From Candidatus Thermoflexus tengchongensis (GTDB taxonomy: Bacteria > Chloroflexota > Anaerolineae > Thermoflexales > Thermoflexaceae), in the NCBI GenBank assembly GCA_016842085.1, contig JAEVEX010000029.1, positions 1 through 40,119 of the forward strand: 40,119 nucleotides of DNA, in the 5' to 3' direction. The stretch's first letter is position 1; each line of letters begins with the position of its first letter. Below are positions 25,401-34,684 of this stretch, piece after piece. The position numbers and the translations under genes are program-made. The notes beneath the pieces are model-generated. The model was not told the DNA's origin. It was given only the letters and a program-made list of their open reading frames with translations, and did not search any database.

Positions 25401-26231
25401 TTAAGGTGGAGACTCCATCCCGGGAAAACTCGTGATCACCAGCACATAGCTCAGACGCCTGGGATCGACGGCGGGCTGGATGCGGGCGCGCTGGAAGGGC
25501 TCGCTGCCTTCCAGCACCTCGGTGATCTGGCCGATGACCAGCGCCCGCGGGATCTGGCCGCCCACTCCGGAAGTCAGCACCACATCCCCCGGAAGGATCT
25601 GCTCATCGGGCCGCACGAAATCCAGCAACAGGCTTCCATCGGGCTGGCCGATCACCATCCCGGTCGCCCGGGTGGTCTGCAACAGCGCCCCCACCTGGTT
25701 TCCCCCGTCGTTCAGCAGGCGCACCCGGGAGCGGTTGAGATCGGCGGAAGCGATCCGTCCGACCAGGGCCGAGCCCCGGGTGATCACCGGCATCCCCTCC
25801 CGAACCCCCTGGCGGGTCCCCACATCCAGGATGAGAAAGCGAAGATAGGGATCCGTTTCGTAGCCGATCACCGTGGCGGCCACGAAGGTGGTCTGGGGGT
25901 TCTCCTGGACAATCCCCAGCAGCGCTTTCAATTCTGCGTTCTCGGCGGCCAGTTCCCGCAGACGCAGGTTCTCGGTCTGCAGATCTTCCACCTGAGCCCG
26001 CAGGCGTTCCACCTCCTCCCGGAGATCACGGATCTCCCGGAGGAATCCCACCGCGCCCAGGGCATTCCGCCCCAGATCCGCTATGAGACGCTGGAGAGGC
26101 GTCAGAGGGACTGTCAGGAGAGATTCCACGGGCTGAAGCCATCCCAGCCCGTGGAGGAAAAGGAGCAACACGGCCAGGCCCACAAACAGCCAGGCTGTCC
26201 ATGGCCGTCGATCTCCGGAGGGCAGGGCCAT
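25401..26231 (-). CDS. mreC: Rod-shape-determining protein MreC
   Basis: 276 residues. One N-terminal membrane segment (AWLFVGLAVLLLFLHGLGW) is followed by a coiled coil (FLREIRDLREEVERLRAQVEDLQTENLRLRELAAENAELKALLG). The double beta-barrel domain comes next (VAATVIGYETDPYLRFLILDVGTRQGV, GMPVITRGSALVGRI, SRVRLLNDGGNQVGALLQTT, DVVLTSGVGGQIPRALVIGQI). All are diagnostic of MreC, the periplasmic or extracellular scaffold linking MreB to PBP2. ATG 26231 has AAGGAG upstream. It follows mreB after 81 bases. Confidence 0.93.
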   Translation of the reverse strand: MALPSGDRRPWTAWLFVGLAVLLLFLHGLGWLQPVESLLTVPLTPLQRLIADLGRNALGAVGFLREIRDLREEVERLRAQVEDLQTENLRLRELAAENAELKALLGIVQENPQTTFVAATVIGYETDPYLRFLILDVGTRQGVREGMPVITRGSALVGRIASADLNRSRVRLLNDGGNQVGALLQTTRATGMVIGQPDGSLLLDFVRPDEQILPGDVVLTSGVGGQIPRALVIGQITEVLEGSEPFQRARIQPAVDPRRLSYVLVITSFPGMESPP

Positions 26232-26312
26232 TCAATCTCCTTCTCAAGACGATGGGATGGCCCCTCCCCGTGGCAAAGGGCGGGTGGGGAGGGAACTGCA
26301 GGACGCGTTCCC

Positions 26313-27407
26313 CTACCGGGCGATCGGCTGGCCGATGTGCACGGGCGATCGGGGCGGCCGGCCGCGATCCAGCGAGGTCAGCACCTGATGCCAGGTGTCC
26401 AGGTTCTCCAGGACCTTCGCGGCCCCCAGGGCAACCGCCGTGACCGGATCCGGTGGCACCCAGCATCGGATGCGGGTCTCCTCGGTCAGGCGCTGGGCCA
26501 GGCCTTTCAGCTGGGCCCCGCCGCCGACCAGCGCGATGCCGATCTCCATGATATCGGCGACCAGCTCCGGCGGCGTCTCATCCAGGACCGATTTCACCGT
26601 GTCCACGATGATCCCCACCGCATCCCGCAGCGCCTCGCGGATCTCAATGCTGGAGACCTCGATGGCATCCGGCAGGCCGGTGATCAGGTTCCGCCCGCGG
26701 ACTACCATGGTTCGCTCCTCGGGCAGGGGGTAGGCGGACCCGATCTCGATCTTCACCCGTTCGGCCATCCGCTCGCCGATGAGCAGATTGTAACGCTGGC
26801 GCATGTAATTGATGATCGCCTCGTCCATCTCATCCCCGGCCACCCGGACGGAGCGCCCGACGACGATCCCTCCCAGGGCGAAGACGGCCACCTCGGTGGT
26901 TCCACCCCCGATATCCACCACCATGCTTCCGCGAGCCTCGGCGACGGGGAGGCCGATTCCGATGGCCGCCGCCAGGGGCTCCTCGATCAGGAAAGCGGCC
27001 CGGGCGCCGGCAGCGAGGCAGGCGTCGTGGACGGCGCGGCGCTCCACCTCGGTCACCCCGCTGGGGATCCCCACCACCACCCGCGGGCGGGGGATCGGAA
27101 CCGGAACCTGCTGGTGGGCTTTGCGGATGAACTCGCCGATCATCTCCCGGGTCACTTCGAACTCCGAGATCACGCCATCCCGCAACGGGCGGATGGCCAC
27201 AATGTGAGCGGGGGTCCGGCCGACCATCTCCTTGGCCGCCTCCCCAACTGCCAGCACCTGTCGGGAGCGCCGGTCAATGGCCACCCATGAAGGCTCGTGG
27301 ATCACAATCCCCTTCCCCCGCACGCACACCAGGGTGGTGGCGGTCCCCAGATCGATCCCGATATCCAGGGAAAATAATCCCAGCAACGCATCGATCGGAT
27401 TCCACAC
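26313..27407 (-). CDS. mreB: Rod-shape-determining actin homologue MreB
   Basis: 364 residues from a GTG at 27407. The frame is open upstream to 27749 but that extension crosses the promoter and the end of ybeY and is not conserved. Actin-fold motifs are intact: phosphate 1 DIGIDLGTATTLVCVRGKGIV, then VGRTPAHIVAIRPLRDGVI, phosphate 2 MVVDIGGGTTEVAVFALGGIV, and adenosine GIALVGGGAQLKGLAQRL. MreB polymerises on the membrane and guides lateral wall synthesis. A GGAGAAGAG stretch precedes the GTG. The residue order WNPIDALLGLFSLD before the first motif is longer than in most MreB, so the exact start is moderately uncertain. Confidence 0.92.
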   Translation of the reverse strand: MWNPIDALLGLFSLDIGIDLGTATTLVCVRGKGIVIHEPSWVAIDRRSRQVLAVGEAAKEMVGRTPAHIVAIRPLRDGVISEFEVTREMIGEFIRKAHQQVPVPIPRPRVVVGIPSGVTEVERRAVHDACLAAGARAAFLIEEPLAAAIGIGLPVAEARGSMVVDIGGGTTEVAVFALGGIVVGRSVRVAGDEMDEAIINYMRQRYNLLIGERMAERVKIEIGSAYPLPEERTMVVRGRNLITGLPDAIEVSSIEIREALRDAVGIIVDTVKSVLDETPPELVADIMEIGIALVGGGAQLKGLAQRLTEETRIRCWVPPDPVTAVALGAAKVLENLDTWHQVLTSLDRGRPPRSPVHIGQPIAR

Positions 27408-27546
27408 CGGTTCTCTTCTCCAGAGCCAGGATGATCCATTCAGGCAGAAACACGTCCCCGCGCTTCCCTGCTTGCCACAGACCTTTTCCCTTTTGAGAGG
27501 CAGATCCCCGGGTTGCCACATCGGCTTTTGAGGGGATCCGGGCTGG

Positions 27547-27575
27547 ATTATACGGGGGGCCTGCTGGTTCGGCAA
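27547..27575 (-). promoter_or_regulatory. Sigma-70-type promoter of the mreBCD-mrdA operon
   Basis: On the minus strand TTGCCG (27575-27570) and a perfect TATAAT (27552-27547) are separated by 17 bases. The predicted start is near 27540, giving a leader of about 130 bases before the GTG of mreB. It sits in the only sizeable gap (27408-27667) between ybeY and mreB and is the clearest promoter in the window. I see no other structure in that gap. Confidence 0.7.
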
Positions 27576-27667
27576 CCGCTTTTTCGCCGGGCCCATCGCT
27601 CCAGGCAGGGTATCCCCGGCACCCTCATGGCTCCAAAATCTCCAGGAGGAGATAAACGGCACCGTTT

Positions 27668-28270
27668 CTACGAGACCGGGGTCTCTTCGTCCGGAGGCGC
27701 GACCTCGGGAAAACCCAGCTGGTGGAGGATCTCCCGCTGGATGGCCCACATCCGGCGCCGCTCGGGCCCGGTCTCATGATCATAGCCCAGCAGATGCAGA
27801 ACCCCATGCACCGTTAGCAGCGCCAGCTCACCCTCCAGCGAGTGACCCTCCTGCTGGGCCTGGCGGACCGCATAGGGGAAAGCGATCACCACATCGCCCA
27901 GATATCGGATGCCGGGAGGGATTTCCACCCGGGTGGGGAAGGACAGCACATCGGTTGGCGCGTCGATCCCCCGATAGGTCCGGTTCAGCCGGCGGATGGT
28001 TTCTTCATCCACCAGCGCCACCGTCAGTGTGGCATGGTTTTCCAGGCCGTGGCGCTGAAGGACCGCGCGGGCGGCCCGCCGCAGCCCGGCGATGCGCCCG
28101 GGCGCCTGATAGGCCCGGGGCGCGCGGATTTCAATGCGAACGCCGGCTCCTTTTCCCTTCGTTGAAGTCTTCCCGGATCCAGGGCTCATCGGTTGGCTAT
28201 CCGGCGATCCGGTTTGAGGAGCGGAACGGATATCGAAGTCGCTCGCTTCCTGCCCTTCCAGCCCCTTCAA
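27668..28270 (-). CDS. ybeY: rRNA maturation endonuclease YbeY
   Basis: Up to 200 residues. The YbeY core is clear: ALVDEETIRRLNRTYRGIDAPTDVLSFP, then YLGDVVIAF and the zinc site HGVLHLLGYDHE (three His). It is an endoribonuclease involved in 16S rRNA 3'-end processing and ribosome quality control. The frame opens with TTG at 28270, overlapping the pgpH stop as TTGA. An in-frame ATG at 28189 or a GTG at 28141 would remove a low-complexity N-terminal part that is not family-like, so the start is uncertain. The gene order pgpH-ybeY is widespread in bacteria and supports the call. Confidence 0.9.
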   Translation of the reverse strand: MKGLEGQEASDFDIRSAPQTGSPDSQPMSPGSGKTSTKGKGAGVRIEIRAPRAYQAPGRIAGLRRAARAVLQRHGLENHATLTVALVDEETIRRLNRTYRGIDAPTDVLSFPTRVEIPPGIRYLGDVVIAFPYAVRQAQQEGHSLEGELALLTVHGVLHLLGYDHETGPERRRMWAIQREILHQLGFPEVAPPDEETPVS

Positions 28271-30381
28271 CGGAAGGGGGTCTCCGGATACATCAGGCGG
28301 GGGTGGAACATCCCCTGGAAGACCTGCAGGAACGCCTCGCGGATCCCCTGGAGATCCTGCATGGTTAGCGGCGCCTCATCCAGCTGCCCGGCCTGGATGC
28401 GCTCCTGGAACACCCGCTCCAGGATCTGGGCCAGCTCCTGGGGATCCTTCGGCCGCGCCGCCCGAACGGCGGCCTCGCAGCCGTCCGCGAGCATCACAAT
28501 GGCGGTTTCCTTGCTTCGGGGCCGCGGTCCCCGGTAGCAGAAGGCGGCCCGATCGACTTTCCCCGGATCCCCGGCCTCCTGGACAGCGCGATGATAAGGG
28601 ATCGTCACGCACAGCGTCCCATGGTGCTCCTGGATGAAAGCCCGGACCCGACGGGGCAGGTGGTAGCGTCGAGCCAGCGCCAGGCCATCCTCCACATGGC
28701 GCAGGATCGCCTGCGCGCTGGCATACGGATCCATCTGTTCGTGAGGGTTATCCCCGTTCACCTGGTTCTCCACGAACAGATAGGGGCGGACCATTTTCCC
28801 GATATCGTGATACAGGGCTCCCACCCGGGCCAGAAGGGGATCCGCACCGATCCGCAGGGCGGCCTGTTCCGCCAGGTTGGCGACCATCAGGGTATGGTGA
28901 TAGGTTCCCGGGGCCCGCACCATCAGCTGCTGCAGGAGCGGATGGGTCGGGCGGGCCAGCTCCAGCAGGTGAAGGGGCGTGGTGACATCGAAAAGGGCTC
29001 CCAGCACGATAAACCCGATCAGGGCGATCGTCACCGACAGGGCGCCCGCCAGCAATCCCATCCCTCCGGTGACCAGCAGGTTCAACGGGGAAAACGATCC
29101 GCTCTCTACGGTGGCGGCGATGCCGATCAGGCTGGTGAATGCGCCCGCGCTCAATCCGGCCATCAGCAGGGTCTGAAAGCGCTCCAGCCGGTGGAGCATC
29201 AGGATGGTCACCCAGTTGGCCAGGAGGGAAGCGGCGAGGAAGGCCGGCGTTCGGTCGGCGATCAGCCCGAACCACAGCGACCAGATCGCGCTGAGCAGCA
29301 GCGCCGGCATCGTGCCCATTCCGGTAGCGATCAGCATGCCCAGCGCCGCGGTGGGGAAGGCCCAGATCCATTCGGGCGCGAAAACGGTGATCAGGCGCGC
29401 GCTCAGCGTGAACAGCAGGAAGAGCCCCAGCAGGGCCAGCGGGCGTCGTGGGCGTTCGTGAACCTCCGGGACGAGGCGCTGGAGGAGCAGCAGGAGTCCG
29501 ATCACTCCGAGCCCCGCGATCGCTCCCCGGGCGATGGGGAGATGCCCGGGGAGCGCCGGGGAGATCAGGCCGTATTGCTGAAGCGCCTCCAGCGCCAGCG
29601 CGTCCAGGATATCGCCCTGGCGGATGATCGCTTCGCCGGCGCGGATCTGCCGGATCTGAGGGGGCACGGCCTCCCGGGCCCGCTGGCGGGCGGCCTCCGT
29701 AGCCTCCGTGTCCAGCACACTGTTCGGGACGATCAGGGGGGCCACCAGGTGGACCACCAGGCTGGCCTCCTCCTCGGTCAGGCGGGCGGTGACCTGACGG
29801 GGAAGTTCCTGGAGCACAGCAGGCACCTCATCTTCCCGGATGGGCTCCCGCATGATCTGATCCAGCAGCCTCAGGGCCTCGCCGGTGATCAGCTCCCATC
29901 GGGAGGAGTCTGCGGTTAGCAGACGGAGGCGCTGCTCTGGGGAAAGGTCGTAATCCCGGGTCATTTGCTCCAGACGGCGGATTTTTTCCTCCAGGGGAAG
30001 GGTTTCCGCCCGGAGCTGTCCGATCCCCTCCAGGCTCTGGCGGAGCTTCTCCACCTGCTGCCGGGCAATGCGAGGATCCGGGCTGGTGTAGATGGGCGCG
30101 ACCTGGGCTGCGGCGGCCTCGCGAGCCCGCTCGGTCAGGACGGCGCTGGGGTATTGAAGCTCATAGGGGGCGAAGATCGTTTGCGGAGCTGCCTGTCCGA
30201 TCTGCCATGCCGGGCTGGCTCCATTGTTGATCGGCCATGCCACCAGAACGACCATCAGCACCCCTGTGGTCAGCGACCAGCTGACCCAGCCGATGGTCCT
30301 CAGCACCCGACCCCATGGGATGGCCCGGAGGGGGTTGTGCTGGGATTCTCCGCCCATCGCGTGGCTCATCGGACCGGGCAT
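28267..30381 (-). CDS. pgpH: 7TM-HD domain phosphodiesterase, PgpH type
   Basis: 704 residues of the 7TMR-HDED family. An N-terminal membrane segment (VSWSLTTGVLMVVLVAWPI) leads to an extracellular helical domain (about 60-290). Seven hydrophobic segments then lie between about 290 and 480. The HD domain carries LYHDIGKM (H525-D526), FIQEHHGTL and MLADGCEAAVRA. In characterised members the domain hydrolyses the second messenger c-di-AMP. Here that is family inference. The stop overlaps the ybeY start. ATG 30381 is weakly supported; ATGs at 30369 and 30357 are alternatives. A 100-base gap separates it from the cupin gene. Confidence 0.9.
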   Translation of the reverse strand: MPGPMSHAMGGESQHNPLRAIPWGRVLRTIGWVSWSLTTGVLMVVLVAWPINNGASPAWQIGQAAPQTIFAPYELQYPSAVLTERAREAAAAQVAPIYTSPDPRIARQQVEKLRQSLEGIGQLRAETLPLEEKIRRLEQMTRDYDLSPEQRLRLLTADSSRWELITGEALRLLDQIMREPIREDEVPAVLQELPRQVTARLTEEEASLVVHLVAPLIVPNSVLDTEATEAARQRAREAVPPQIRQIRAGEAIIRQGDILDALALEALQQYGLISPALPGHLPIARGAIAGLGVIGLLLLLQRLVPEVHERPRRPLALLGLFLLFTLSARLITVFAPEWIWAFPTAALGMLIATGMGTMPALLLSAIWSLWFGLIADRTPAFLAASLLANWVTILMLHRLERFQTLLMAGLSAGAFTSLIGIAATVESGSFSPLNLLVTGGMGLLAGALSVTIALIGFIVLGALFDVTTPLHLLELARPTHPLLQQLMVRAPGTYHHTLMVANLAEQAALRIGADPLLARVGALYHDIGKMVRPYLFVENQVNGDNPHEQMDPYASAQAILRHVEDGLALARRYHLPRRVRAFIQEHHGTLCVTIPYHRAVQEAGDPGKVDRAAFCYRGPRPRSKETAIVMLADGCEAAVRAARPKDPQELAQILERVFQERIQAGQLDEAPLTMQDLQGIREAFLQVFQGMFHPRLMYPETPFR

Positions 30382-30481
30382 ATCTGCGCACCCAGAGTCA
30401 TTTCGCTTTGCGGCGTCGAAGGCTTCGGGCGGATCGGTGCATCCCCGGCGCGCTCATCGGTTTGGAGCTCCGCAGATCCGC

Positions 30482-31153
30482 TCATTCCATATCCTCCACC
30501 CAGAGGAGCACGGAGCGTTCCTGGCTTTCCCAGCGCCAGCGGGTGCCGGGAGGAAGGACGGCCAGCTCGCCAGGGCCCAGGATCCCGCGGGCTGGCTCCG
30601 GCCACTCCGGCCGGTGGGCCTCCATGGCGATTTCCCCCCGCAGCAGCAGCGTGAACGCCGGTCCCCGGGTCTCCCACTCCGGGGAAGATCCGCTTCCTCG
30701 AATCCCCTGGTAGCGGACGGCGTTGGCTTCCAGCAGCAGGACGGGCGTGAAATCCGGATAGGCTCGAAGATGATCATGGATGCGAACAGTGATCAGAGAT
30801 TCTGCTGCCGGTTCGCTGATCTGGAAATCGCCGTTCCGGCGCTCGGGCATCAGGTCTTTTCGAAACAATAATACCAGTGAGGGCACGCGGGATCCGGATC
30901 GATGGGCCATCCCCCGGGGGATCCGGATCAGCTCGTCGGGCTTCAGCGTCAGCTCCTGGCGATCGGTCCAGAAGGTGACGAGCCCTTCGTAGATCAGAAA
31001 TACCTCATCGAATTCCGGGTGGCGATGCCGGGTGATTTCGCCGAAGGAGCGATAGGCGTAAACGTGAACGGTTCCGAACCGGGCGATCGGGTAAACCTGG
31101 AAGGGTTGCACCAGGCTCTCACGGATTTCAGGGATCGAGGCCCGAAAGATCAT
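30482..31153 (-). CDS. Two-domain cupin protein
   Basis: 223 residues with two cupin barrels. The first (about 25-105) has ITRHRHPEFDEVFLIYEG, giving a His-x-His and a Glu metal set, and IRIPRGMAHRSGS with a third His. The second (about 130-215) has LLLRGEIAMEAHRPEWP and GELAVLPPGTRWRWES but lacks the same full set of His ligands, so it may be non-catalytic. It could be a dioxygenase, isomerase or a sugar- or metabolite-binding protein, which the sequence does not settle. The ATG at 31153 lies 26 bases inside the end of the transporter gene, with GGAGCAGGCGGG upstream. Translation is therefore probably coupled. Confidence 0.8.
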   Translation of the reverse strand: MIFRASIPEIRESLVQPFQVYPIARFGTVHVYAYRSFGEITRHRHPEFDEVFLIYEGLVTFWTDRQELTLKPDELIRIPRGMAHRSGSRVPSLVLLFRKDLMPERRNGDFQISEPAAESLITVRIHDHLRAYPDFTPVLLLEANAVRYQGIRGSGSSPEWETRGPAFTLLLRGEIAMEAHRPEWPEPARGILGPGELAVLPPGTRWRWESQERSVLLWVEDME

Positions 31154-32561
31154 TCCCGCCTGCTCCGCTTACCGGAAGCGTGTTTTGGGGCATCTCCGCC
31201 GGCTCTACATGGACAATGATATGCTGAAGCTCCGGATAGCGCTGCCGCAGCTCCTGTTCAACGGCTTCTGCCTGTCGATGGGCTTCCTCCAGTGGCGTCT
31301 GACCGGCCACCTGGCAGATCAGCGCCACATCGTAGCCGGCCTCGTGGGGATAGAGGCGAACCTCCCGGCATGATCCGGGGCCGAAGATCCGCTCAACGGC
31401 TTCCCGCGCGGCGACCACCAGATCTTCCGGGGCTCCCAGGCTGGCCGCCCGCGGCCCATGGGCCCGGGGCTCCATGTGGGTGGTCACCGTGAGGATCTGC
31501 GGGAAGTGTTCCCGGACCCTTCGTTCCAGCTCCGTGACCCGGGCATGCGCCTCCTCCACAGAGAGCGTCTCATCGATCTCCACATGGAGGCCGATGTGAT
31601 AGCCTTCCGGGGTCTGGATCCCATGGAGCTCGTGCACGCCCAGGCCCAGCCCATCCGCCAGGTTCCGCAGGCGGATCGTCATGGCTTCCCATTCCGAGGA
31701 GGGGGGCAGACGGCCGGGCTCGATATGGACCACGGCATCCACCACGCCCGGGATTTCGGCTTTCAATCGCTCTTCGACCTCTGTGGCGATGGCGTGGGCC
31801 TGCTCGGTGCTCATCGCGGGATCCACCTTCAGATGAAGATCCACATAGGTCTCATCGGGCGTTCCCCGGCTGCGCACCCGGTGGATGGAGCGCACCCCGG
31901 GCACTGACAGGGCTACCCGTTCGACCTCCGCCGGATCCACCGCGGCGCTGTCCGTGAGCACCAGGGCGGTGGATCGAAGGATCCGCAGGCCGGCGGAGAG
32001 GATCACGCCCACCACGCCCAGCGCGACTGCCGGATCCAGCCATGGGAGTCCCAGGCGGACGGCGGCCAGGCTGGCCAGGACCGATAGGGTGACGAAGACG
32101 TCGGTGCGGGTGTGGAGGGCGTCGGCCATCAGGATGCTGCTGCGCAATCGTTCCCCCTGGCGGGCCTCGTAACGGGAGATCACGAAATTCATCGGCAGGG
32201 TGAGCAGCATCAGCAGGAACAGCGGTCCGCTCACCTCCGGCTGCCCGCCCAGGAGCAGCCGTTCGATCACGCCCCGGATGACCTCCAGGGAGGCCATCAG
32301 CAGGAAGACCCCCAGGATGAGGGCGGCGATGGCCTCATATTTGCGGTGGCCGTAAGGGTGGTTGCGATCTGGCGGCCGGGAGGCGAGGGCGATCCCGACC
32401 AGCCCGATGACGTTGGCCGAGGCGTCCAGCCCGCTGTGGAACGCATCGGCCAGCGCGCTCAGCGCCCCTGCCTGCAGGCCGACGAAGAGTTTGATCGCAG
32501 CCACCGTGAGGTTGGCTCCCAGGACGATCCACAGCACGCGCTGTACCTGGCGCTGATACAT
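31128..32561 (-). CDS. Cation diffusion facilitator transporter with three cytoplasmic CTD modules
   Basis: 477 residues, against about 300 for ordinary CDF proteins. The membrane part (about 10-205) has the two metal motifs of zinc-type CDFs: LADAFHSGLD (H42, D46) and MADALHTRTD (H150, D154), plus NHPYGHRKYE. The usual cytoplasmic ferredoxin-like domain then appears three times: about 208-282, 289-365 and 377-454. Each has a long helix with an EEAHA- or EQAHA-like stretch and each ends VHIEP, THMEP or VHVEP. Extra CTDs may change metal sensing or dimer stability. It starts 17 bases after the slipin stop and overlaps the cupin gene. Zinc or iron export is the likely role. Confidence 0.9.
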   Translation of the reverse strand: MYQRQVQRVLWIVLGANLTVAAIKLFVGLQAGALSALADAFHSGLDASANVIGLVGIALASRPPDRNHPYGHRKYEAIAALILGVFLLMASLEVIRGVIERLLLGGQPEVSGPLFLLMLLTLPMNFVISRYEARQGERLRSSILMADALHTRTDVFVTLSVLASLAAVRLGLPWLDPAVALGVVGVILSAGLRILRSTALVLTDSAAVDPAEVERVALSVPGVRSIHRVRSRGTPDETYVDLHLKVDPAMSTEQAHAIATEVEERLKAEIPGVVDAVVHIEPGRLPPSSEWEAMTIRLRNLADGLGLGVHELHGIQTPEGYHIGLHVEIDETLSVEEAHARVTELERRVREHFPQILTVTTHMEPRAHGPRAASLGAPEDLVVAAREAVERIFGPGSCREVRLYPHEAGYDVALICQVAGQTPLEEAHRQAEAVEQELRQRYPELQHIIVHVEPAEMPQNTLPVSGAGGNDLSGLDP

Positions 32562-32578
32562 CCATCGTTCCCCTATGT

Positions 32579-33349
32579 TCAGGAGCCGGGACCGGGTCGG
32601 TGCATGTTGCCCAGGAAGAGCTGGAGCGTATCCACAGGCACCGGGAAGATGATGGTGGAGTTCTTCTCCATCGAGATCTCCGTCAGCGTTTGCAGGTAGC
32701 GCAGCTGGAGCGCGGCGGGTTCGGAGGCGATCATCCGGGCGGCCTCCACCAGGGTCTTCGCTGCCTGGTATTCCCCTTCCGCGTGGATGATTTTGGCCCG
32801 CTTTTCCCGTTCCGCCTCCGCCTGCCGGGCCATCGCCCGCTGCATCCCCTGGGGCAGCTCCACGTCCTTCACCTCCACCATCACCACCTTGATCCCCCAG
32901 GAGTCTGTGGCCTCATCCAGGATCTGCCGCAGGTGCGCATTGACCTTGTCCCGATGGGCGAGCAGCTCATCCAGCTCCGACTGGCCCAGAACGCTGCGGA
33001 GAGTGGTCTGAGCCAGGTTCCAGGTTGCGGCTTTGAAATCCTCCACCTGGGTGATGGCCTTCGCCGGATCGATCACACGGTAGAAGACGACGGCGTTCAC
33101 CTTCACCGTGACGTTATCCCGGGTGATGGCCTCCTGGGGGGGCACGTCGAAGGTCATCAGCCGCAGGTTGACCCGGATCACCCGATCGATGATCGGGATG
33201 ACAAAGAAAAGGCCGGGGCCTTTGGTCGCATGATAGCGCCCCAGCCGTAATATCACACCCCGTTCCCACTCCGGCAGGATCCGGATGGCTGACGAGAGCA
33301 GGACCAGGATGGCCACCAGAACAGGCACGCCCCACACGATCCATTCCAT
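32579..33349 (-). CDS. Slipin / stomatin-like SPFH membrane protein
   Basis: 256 residues. An N-terminal hydrophobic anchor ([18 protein letters not shown]) is followed by the SPFH domain: [59 protein letters not shown], then [20 protein letters not shown] charged coiled coil [22 protein letters not shown] precedes the C-terminal stretch NSTIIFPVP. These are the bacterial slipin hallmarks. Slipins form membrane scaffolds and are commonly encoded next to an NfeD protease or membrane protein, but no NfeD is seen here. It is the first gene of the minus-strand unit and reads away from the PHP gene. Confidence 0.92.
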   Translation of the reverse strand: MEWIVWGVPVLVAILVLLSSAIRILPEWERGVILRLGRYHATKGPGLFFVIPIIDRVIRVNLRLMTFDVPPQEAITRDNVTVKVNAVVFYRVIDPAKAITQVEDFKAATWNLAQTTLRSVLGQSELDELLAHRDKVNAHLRQILDEATDSWGIKVVMVEVKDVELPQGMQRAMARQAEAEREKRAKIIHAEGEYQAAKTLVEAARMIASEPAALQLRYLQTLTEISMEKNSTIIFPVPVDTLQLFLGNMHRPGPGS

Positions 33350-33623
33350 TGGAACACCCTCCTTTGGGTCCGGCGGCCGGAACGTTGGTTTCCTTCATCT
33401 GGCCATGGCGGGTCTGTCTTTCCCCCTCCATTCTCCATTGTAACCCAGTTTGTAGCAGCGGATGGGAATAGGGGAAGTGGAGTGGAGCTGCTGCTCGGTT
33501 TCATGCGCTCTCCTCTTGTCTCCTTTTCCCTCTCCCTCTAAACTGGGAAAGGTTTGGATCGAGTTGTTTCTCGATCTCCGCGGGTTCAGTGTTCGAATTC
33601 CGGTTCTGCATGGTGAGGGGCTC
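33350..33623. other. Divergent intergenic region, slipin / PHP gene
   Basis: Both neighbours are transcribed outward from here. On the minus strand a TACAAT (33442-33437) could be a -10 box for slipin, but no good -35 lies at the right distance. On the plus strand GATCGAG-TTGTTT-CTCGATC (33557-33576) forms a 7-bp hairpin about 48 bases before the PHP start. It could be an operator or leader structure. The plus frame is open through this region, but I see no conserved coding content. Confidence 0.45.
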
Positions 33624-34673
33624 ATGATCGAGCTGGTTTGTAATCTGCACAGTCACACGCGTTTCTCGGATGGGGCGGGGTTTCATCGGGATATCGTCGC
33701 CGCTGCGGCCCGGGCGAGCCTGGATGTGGTGGGGGTGACGGATCATAACGTGTGGGTTGGAGGGGTAGAGGGCTACTATGATCGAGTCCTGCTTCTGGTG
33801 GGCGAGGAGGTCCATGACCCCTGCCGGCAGCCCCAGGTGAATCATGCCCTCGTTTTAGGGGCCGGGCGGGAGCTGGCCATGTGGGCGGCTTCCCCTCAGG
33901 CGCTGATCGATGCAGCCCGGGAGCGGGGGGCGCTGGTCTTCCTGGCTCATCCGGTGGAGTATACGCCTCGCTGGTTGCAGGATCGGCTGGGGGAGCCGGT
34001 TCTTCCCTGGGTGGATCGGGAGGTTGTGGGGTTTACAGGCCTGGAGATCTGGAACACGATGAGCGAGTTCAAGGCCCGGTTGAGAACACCGCTTCACGCG
34101 CTTTATTATGCCCTCTTCCCCCATCGGTTCCTGCGGGGTCCGTTCCCGGAGGCGGTCCGCTGGTGGGAGCAGTTGTGGCTCTCGGAGGTCCCGGCGGTGG
34201 CGATCGGTGGGGCGGATGCGCACGGGCATACCTATGCCCTGGGGCCGTGGCGGCGTGTTCTTTTCCCCTATGAATGGTTGTTCCGCGCAGTGAACACCCA
34301 TATCCTGGTGGATCGTCCGCTCCAGCGCCGTCTTGAGGTGGACTGGCCGCTGATCCGCGATGCGTTGCAGGCGGGTCGTGTCTGGGTTGCCAATGATCTG
34401 CTGGGGTCCTCTCGAGGGTTCCGTTTTGAGGCCCATAGCGGTCATCGACGAGCGACCATGGGGGAAACTTTGCGGCGGGCGGGGGCTGTTCATATCGAGG
34501 CGGTTGCTCCCTTCCCCGGGGAGTTCCGGTTGATTCGTTTTGGAAAGGGAGTGGTGGCCCGGGCCCGCGGGCGGAGGCTGCATCATCTCACGGCGGAGCC
34601 GGGGGTTTATCGGGTGGAGGTGTATCGGGGGGGCCGCCTCTGGATCCTGACCAATCCGATCCGGGTGATTTAG
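33624..34673 (+). CDS. PHP-family metal-dependent phosphoesterase
   Basis: 349 residues from ATG 33624 (GTGAGGGG upstream). An earlier in-frame ATG at 33462 adds 54 residues unlike the family. PHP motifs are in order: NLHSHTRFSDG, VVGVTDHNVW, LLVGEEVH, VFLAHPVEY and IGGADAHGH, supplying the His/Asp/Glu ligands of a tri-metal site. The last 100 residues form a beta-rich C-terminal part (VHIEAVAPFPGEFRLIRFGKG). PHP proteins of this stand-alone type hydrolyse phosphoesters. The true substrate is unknown. It is 11 bases upstream of the epimerase gene and probably in its operon, so a sugar-phosphate link is plausible. Confidence 0.85.
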   Translation: MIELVCNLHSHTRFSDGAGFHRDIVAAAARASLDVVGVTDHNVWVGGVEGYYDRVLLLVGEEVHDPCRQPQVNHALVLGAGRELAMWAASPQALIDAARERGALVFLAHPVEYTPRWLQDRLGEPVLPWVDREVVGFTGLEIWNTMSEFKARLRTPLHALYYALFPHRFLRGPFPEAVRWWEQLWLSEVPAVAIGGADAHGHTYALGPWRRVLFPYEWLFRAVNTHILVDRPLQRRLEVDWPLIRDALQAGRVWVANDLLGSSRGFRFEAHSGHRRATMGETLRRAGAVHIEAVAPFPGEFRLIRFGKGVVARARGRRLHHLTAEPGVYRVEVYRGGRLWILTNPIRVI

Positions 34674-34684
34674 GGGGAGGCCGG

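Noticed and set aside
25374-27290. A 638-codon open frame on the plus strand opposite mreB/mreC
   Set aside because: It is antisense to clearly conserved mreB and mreC. The product is His/Asp/Gly-rich without any domain, a common artefact in GC-rich DNA.
27408-27749. N-terminal extension of MreB to 27749
   Set aside because: It crosses the promoter and the end of ybeY, and its residues do not resemble any MreB N-terminus.
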